From Verrucomicrobiota bacterium (GTDB taxonomy: Bacteria > Verrucomicrobiota > Verrucomicrobiia > Chthoniobacterales > UBA10450), in the NCBI GenBank assembly GCA_003219945.1, contig QHQV01000047.1, positions 1 to 8,682 of the forward strand: a stretch of 8,682 bases of DNA, written 5' to 3'. The notes under the pieces are model-generated. The model did not search any database, had not been told where the DNA came from, and worked only from the letters and a program-made list of their open reading frames with translations. This document shows positions 5,144 through 8,682 of the stretch, one piece after another. Position 1 is the first letter of the stretch. Every line of letters begins with the position of its first letter. A program made the position numbers and the translations under genes.

Positions 5144-7138
5144 TCAGCGCCGCGCGCGGCGAATTCGTTTCGCGATCCAGACGATCGCAACAATCGTAAT
5201 TATCCACGGGGCAAGGAATGCAATCGCCACGCCGATCATACGGAGACTCCACATGATTGCGCCGGCACTTTGCGCCAGGGTGCGTCGCAGCGTGGCCAGC
5301 GGACCGCTCTGGTTCGAGACAATGTTGCCCTGGCTGTAAACCTGAATCGAAATGTCGGCCGGCGCGTTCGCTTCATCAATTTGCGTGCCTGTGCGGTCCT
5401 GGCGTTGCACAGTCACGTTTTCCACTTTGCCTGACGAATCGAGCGATTGCATCAGCGCCGGGTAATGTTTCATCGGCACGCGCAACCAAACGTTTGCCAG
5501 TTCGCGTCCATCGGGATCGCGACTAAAGGAAGAGCTGCGAACGCGTCCGCCTTGTTTTTCGGCGACCGCTCGAAGGTCCTTTGCCTTTTCGTCCACGGAC
5601 GACGTGCGAATCCGCAGGCTCGTTTGTTGAAATGCCTGCTCCTGTTCCTCGCGAGAAATGGTGATGTTGAGCTCCACCTTGTCGCGCTTGATCTTTGCGT
5701 TCTGCGACATCCCACTGCCACCCTGCGCGATGCGTTCGGTTTGGGTTTGGAAATTTTCGACACGGCCGAACGATTTTACGCGCGTAATTACCGCATCACT
5801 TTCTTCGGGTGCGATCAATATCGTCATTGTTGCGGAGACCCGTCCAGAATAGTCGCGGTTGAGTTGCGCGTTTGTAATCTGCATCCCGCGACTGCGGGAC
5901 GACGCGAGTGCTTTGATGTCATTGTAAATCTTCTCAACGTCTGGCGCATAAAGCGCCAGCTGTGAACGCTCTTTAATCAGGAAGGCCGCCGGCTCTTCCA
6001 TTTCTTTTTCGGCCAGCGAGATTGTGACCGTGGCGAATTGCAGCTGGGAATCCCAATATTTCAGTTCGCCCTGCATTTTTTCTATGTCTTCACGCACGCG
6101 ACCGAGTTCCTTTTCGACCTGAAGCAAATCTGAAACTTTGCCGGTCTTCGTTTTCAGCATTTCGATCAAACGCTGCTCCATCACCCGGGCGTTCTTCAGA
6201 CGCGCATCAGTGTCGAAGTATGCCTTGGTCACGTCTTCGGTGCCCAATGTCTGGTTCTTCAACTCTCCAAGTCCGCGAATCTTTTGAAGAAAGCGATCCA
6301 GATTTTCCGGCAAAATTTTCACGATCACCTGCCCGCGCAGTTTTCCATTTGCCTGTTTCTGAGAATTTGTCGTCGCCACATAGCCGTGGTCTTCGTTTGC
6401 AAATGCGGTGATCTTTTGCACCGCATCGTCAAAGCTGACGATCTCCAGCTCAACGGTCGCGTTGCGAATCAGTTTGCGGTTAGCCACTTCTGGAGCGGGC
6501 GTTTCTCCTGGTTTAGGCGCTGCTTCTTCAGCCACAGGTATGTTTGATCCTGTGACCATCGTCCGTTCGAGTTCAGCAGAGCTCTCAGTTTTGGCCTTCA
6601 TTTCTGTCGACGACGATGGCGGCGGTGCTTGGAGCGGCACAGCTTGCGGTCGTGCGGCAGCGAGTTCGTCTGCTTTATTCAAAGCGCCAGCGCGATTGGG
6701 CTCGGACATTGCCGCGAACTGTGCCGGCGGTTCGAATAATTGTTCGTTCGCGTAGCGGTCACGAGTGCGCGGCGTCGTTGCCGTTTTCGTAGTAAAAGTC
6801 CGGCCGAGTTGCACAAGTCCGAGTAATACCGCAACGACTGCGGTCACTTGTGCCGAGCGCGAACGCATCAGATCAGCAAGCGATTTTATCAGTCCGCTCT
6901 TTTCGGGGATGCGATTGCGGAAGCCGGTCAGCATTCGTTGTTCGAAAGCCGGATCGGGTTTCTGCTGAGCGAGAGTTTCTTCCAGGAGTTTGTTCATGGT
7001 TTTGGTTTCCTGATGAGTTTTTCGGCACGCGGCGCAGTCGACCAGATGAGTGTGCAATTGGCGCTGCTCTTCGGCGGAGAGTTCGCCGTAAAGATCAGCA
7101 GCGAGCCAGTTGTCGATTTCGTCGTGAACGGTTGCCAT
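5144..7138 (-). CDS. Zinc-finger anti-sigma factor with DUF4349-type extracytoplasmic domains
   Basis: This 664-residue membrane protein is predicted to hold the adjacent ECF sigma factor inactive until an envelope signal arrives. Residues 31-38 give the anti-sigma zinc motif H31-x3-C35-x2-C38. A transmembrane helix follows at about 96-112, then a low-complexity Pro/Ala/Ser linker (about 120-220) containing MVTGSNIP (194-201). Residues about 222-378 match DUF4349, ending in a coiled-coil-prone stretch (about 310-380). Two more related beta-alpha segments follow (about 432-470 and 485-602), each with a GRVEN or GKVEN turn matching GELKN of the first. A second transmembrane helix (about 633-655) precedes a basic tail (AKRIRRARR), so both ends should face the cytoplasm. 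ATG 7138 starts 4 bases after the sigma stop, consistent with translational coupling. The frame is open upstream to 7429, but that part overlaps the sigma gene and reads as noise. What the DUF4349 part senses is unknown. Confidence 0.88.
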   Translation of the reverse strand: MATVHDEIDNWLAADLYGELSAEEQRQLHTHLVDCAACRKTHQETKTMNKLLEETLAQQKPDPAFEQRMLTGFRNRIPEKSGLIKSLADLMRSRSAQVTAVVAVLLGLVQLGRTFTTKTATTPRTRDRYANEQLFEPPAQFAAMSEPNRAGALNKADELAAARPQAVPLQAPPPSSSTEMKAKTESSAELERTMVTGSNIPVAEEAAPKPGETPAPEVANRKLIRNATVELEIVSFDDAVQKITAFANEDHGYVATTNSQKQANGKLRGQVIVKILPENLDRFLQKIRGLGELKNQTLGTEDVTKAYFDTDARLKNARVMEQRLIEMLKTKTGKVSDLLQVEKELGRVREDIEKMQGELKYWDSQLQFATVTISLAEKEMEEPAAFLIKERSQLALYAPDVEKIYNDIKALASSRSRGMQITNAQLNRDYSGRVSATMTILIAPEESDAVITRVKSFGRVENFQTQTERIAQGGSGMSQNAKIKRDKVELNITISREEQEQAFQQTSLRIRTSSVDEKAKDLRAVAEKQGGRVRSSSFSRDPDGRELANVWLRVPMKHYPALMQSLDSSGKVENVTVQRQDRTGTQIDEANAPADISIQVYSQGNIVSNQSGPLATLRRTLAQSAGAIMWSLRMIGVAIAFLAPWIITIVAIVWIAKRIRRARR

Positions 7139-7142
7139 AGAT

Positions 7143-7676
7143 TCAGTCCGTTGAAGCGAGTGCTGGCCGAAGTTGTTTGCGTAGCGAAGCCACGGCGCGG
7201 CCGAGAATTCCGCGCAGTGCGCCGTTGGTGAGACCCAATGTGTTTTCAATGCTTCGATAGTCCATTTCTTCGAAATAACGGAGACTGAGTGCGGCGCGAT
7301 GTAGCGCCGGTAACGTGGCGAGCGCAGAGTGTAATTGTTGATCCATTGCGCTGGCTTCAGGCGTATTTGCCTCGATTGTTTCGATTGTTTCGTGAGTAGA
7401 AGGAAGCGATCGCCGTTTGCGGAATACATCGTGCGCGCGATGGCGAGCGATCATGCTGAGCCAGGCGGGAAATTTCTCCGGATCGCGCACGCGCCAGCGC
7501 ATCTTCCACGCTTTCACCAATGAGTCCTGCACCACGTCTTCGGCTTCCTCGCGGTTTTGCAAAATGCCGTAAGCGATCGCGAAAAGCGTTCGACTGTGCG
7601 TGCGAATGATCATTTCAAATGCCTCGCGATCGCCGTGAATGGCCGCCCGGTATTGTTCGCGTTCACTGGCATCCAT
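7143..7676 (-). CDS. ECF-type RNA polymerase sigma-70 family factor
   Basis: The protein is 177 residues, a normal length for a group 4 sigma factor with only regions 2 and 4. Region 2 covers about 11-90, with the core-binding pattern NREEAEDVVQDSLVKAWK (41-58) followed by the DNA-melting/-10 recognition part (AWLSMIARHRAHDVFRKRR, 71-89). An acidic linker (91-115) leads to region 4 (about 116-170), with LPALHRAALSLRYFEEMDYR and the helix-turn-helix IENTLGLTNGALRGILGRA. It is followed after 4 bases by a zinc-finger anti-sigma factor on the same strand, the usual operon order. ATG 7676 has no strong Shine-Dalgarno. A CGTC about 40 bases upstream (minus strand) could belong to an autoregulated ECF -10 element, but no matching -35 GAAC was found. 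Target genes are unknown; the L,D-transpeptidase gene upstream is one candidate by position only. Confidence 0.92.
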   Translation of the reverse strand: MDASEREQYRAAIHGDREAFEMIIRTHSRTLFAIAYGILQNREEAEDVVQDSLVKAWKMRWRVRDPEKFPAWLSMIARHRAHDVFRKRRSLPSTHETIETIEANTPEASAMDQQLHSALATLPALHRAALSLRYFEEMDYRSIENTLGLTNGALRGILGRAVASLRKQLRPALASTD

Positions 7677-7742
7677 CTTGTTGCGATCTACAGCCTAGAC
7701 GTTTGAGGTCGCGATTCGGCGCGAAAATTTTTGCCGAAATTT

Positions 7743-7794
7743 GGTAGGGCGCGCTCGCCGAGCGCGCCGGACGGCCCGGCGGTCCGTCCCTACC
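7743..7794. repeat. REP-like element bounded by GGTAGGG / CCCTACC (second copy)
   Basis: The ends GGTAGGG (7743-7749) and CCCTACC (7788-7794) are exact inverted repeats. The first internal hairpin has 10-bp arms (7748-7757 and 7759-7768) around one central base; the second pairs GGACGG (7769-7774) with CCGTCC (7784-7789). The last base overlaps the stop codon of the L,D-transpeptidase gene. It has the same ends and two-hairpin plan as 1063-1134, in a more compact and better-preserved form. It lies between two same-strand genes and may act as an mRNA 3'-end stabiliser or boundary. Confidence 0.8.
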
Positions 7795-8682
7795 TAAAAA
7801 ATGATGACCGTGTTCCCCACGTTTACGAGGTCTTTCACGCGCGCGGCGTCGCAGTTGGCGAGGCGAATACAGCCGTGGCTCGCAGCGCGGCCAATGGTCT
7901 CAGGATTATTCGTGCCGTGGATGCCAATCCCTGGCTTGTTCAAACCCATCCATAGAATGCCGACCAGATTGTTCGGGCCTGGCGGGAGATTGTAATAATT
8001 CTCAGTGCGCACGCCGTAGTTCAGCATGCCTTCATCGTAACGAAACCAGGGCCAGACGGTCGCACCCAGAATTTTCCATGTGCCGACAGGCGCCGGCAGA
8101 GTTTTGGATCCGGGCGTGATCGGGAACACGCAGACGAGCTGATCGTGATCGAAGATCTCGAGTAAGTGCTCCTGTGTGTCGACGAAAATCTTGCGAGAGG
8201 CGAACGCCGGGTTTTCAGGAAGTTTTCCCTCGGTGAATTTCTCGACTTCGAACGGCAAGACATTCGGCACCTTGAGACTTTCGCCTGGCTGAAGATGTTC
8301 CCAATCTTTTCCGGGGTTGAGCTTCTGAATGTACGCCTCAGCGGAATGAAACCGCTCGGCCACGAATTCCAGGAATGACGTGTAAGGCAACCATTTTAAC
8401 TTCGCCTGCTCTGCGCGGCTTCCCGGAACCTCGCCGACCTGTTTCAGGTCTTCTTCTCTAATCGTGTAAGTCGTGTAAGTCACCGGCACCTGATCGAGTA
8501 TCCATTGATCGACAGCGCCGGTCTTTGGCATCGCGTGCGCATGCTTGTATGAAATGAGGGCTTTACGGAAAAATTCGCCCATTTTTCCATCGATCTTGCC
8601 CGGTCCAAAATCGCTGTTGTCCAAAAAAATTTGTAATCGGGTCGCCGTCTCCTCGTCGTAATTCGGCAACGCGACAGGATAA
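7794..8682 (-). CDS. L,D-transpeptidase with peptidoglycan-binding, LysM-like and YkuD domains (5'-truncated by the window)
   Basis: The enzyme cross-links peptidoglycan stem peptides (3-3 links) or attaches proteins to them, acting outside the cytoplasmic membrane. The frame is open to the window edge: residues YPVA precede the TTG at 8669 with no stop, so the N-terminus, presumably with a signal peptide, lies beyond 8682. Counting from the leucine encoded by that TTG (8667-8669): about 6-60 resembles a PG_binding_1 fold (LQIFLDNSDFGPGKIDGKMG); 92-138 resembles LysM (YTSFLEFVAERFHSAE, ending LQPGESLKVPN); 158-291 is the YkuD catalytic domain. The catalytic signature is H251 in GIHGTNNP and SHGCIR at 264-269, with nucleophile C267. 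These residues are intact, so the enzyme should be active. It runs in the same direction as the sigma/anti-sigma pair downstream, separated by 117 bases that hold a REP-like element, so a shared transcript is doubtful. Confidence 0.92.
   Translation of the reverse strand, partial: YPVALPNYDEETATRLQIFLDNSDFGPGKIDGKMGEFFRKALISYKHAHAMPKTGAVDQWILDQVPVTYTTYTIREEDLKQVGEVPGSRAEQAKLKWLPYTSFLEFVAERFHSAEAYIQKLNPGKDWEHLQPGESLKVPNVLPFEVEKFTEGKLPENPAFASRKIFVDTQEHLLEIFDHDQLVCVFPITPGSKTLPAPVGTWKILGATVWPWFRYDEGMLNYGVRTENYYNLPPGPNNLVGILWMGLNKPGIGIHGTNNPETIGRAASHGCIRLANCDAARVKDLVNVGNTVIIF

Noticed and set aside
5447..5965. 172-codon plus-strand ORF opposite the anti-sigma gene
   Set aside because: It is antisense to a well-supported domain protein, has no family features and no ribosome binding site; it results from the GC-rich codon pattern of the real gene.
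7139..7429. In-frame 97-residue extension upstream of the anti-sigma ATG on the minus strand
   Set aside because: It overlaps the sigma factor gene in another frame, has no family features, and the protein starting at ATG 7138 has the standard anti-sigma N-terminus.
8667..8669. TTG 8669 as the start of the L,D-transpeptidase
   Set aside because: The frame continues open to the window end and no signal peptide is present, so the true start is expected beyond 8682.

Overview
The window (8,682 bases, roughly 53-55% GC by eye) looks like a chromosomal segment of a Gram-negative soil bacterium, most likely a Verrucomicrobium of the Chthoniobacterales / Candidatus Udaeobacter type. This placement is an inference. 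It rests on the gene set (a DUF4349 anti-sigma factor paired with an ECF sigma factor, and a long-form aromatic amino acid hydroxylase) and on the GC-rich inverted-repeat elements in almost every intergenic gap. There is no rRNA, tRNA, CRISPR array, transposase or phage gene, and no gene-free stretch reaches 300 bases.

Plus strand, 1-2860. The window opens inside a gene for a 6-pyruvoyl-tetrahydropterin synthase-like protein. Its visible part carries two complete PTPS-like domains and the second half of a third, so the full protein is probably a three-domain tandem. After a repeat element comes a short-chain dehydrogenase/reductase that fits a sepiapterin-reductase role. A third plus-strand gene encodes a small membrane-anchored protein with a YheO-like PAS domain but no DNA-binding domain.

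The gap 2861-3119 separates convergent genes and holds repeat-like sequence. Minus strand, 3120-8682, in transcription order: a 5'-truncated LysM/YkuD L,D-transpeptidase, an ECF sigma factor, its zinc-finger membrane anti-sigma factor with DUF4349-type extracytoplasmic modules (4 bases between the two genes), and a 600-residue aromatic amino acid hydroxylase. The hydroxylase follows a 27-bp perfect inverted repeat and has a strong ribosome binding site.

Together, the PTPS-like protein, the SDR and the pterin-dependent hydroxylase suggest a tetrahydrobiopterin (or related pterin) synthesis-and-use locus, although the hydroxylase faces the other two genes. GTP cyclohydrolase and pterin-carbinolamine dehydratase are not in the window. 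The sigma/anti-sigma pair and the L,D-transpeptidase form a separate envelope-related block. The most unusual items are the asymmetric triple PTPS, the unusual architecture of the hydroxylase (an insertion between iron ligands and a repeat-bearing C-terminal half), the HTH-less membrane YheO-PAS protein, and a TonB-receptor-like motif in the anti-sigma factor linker.
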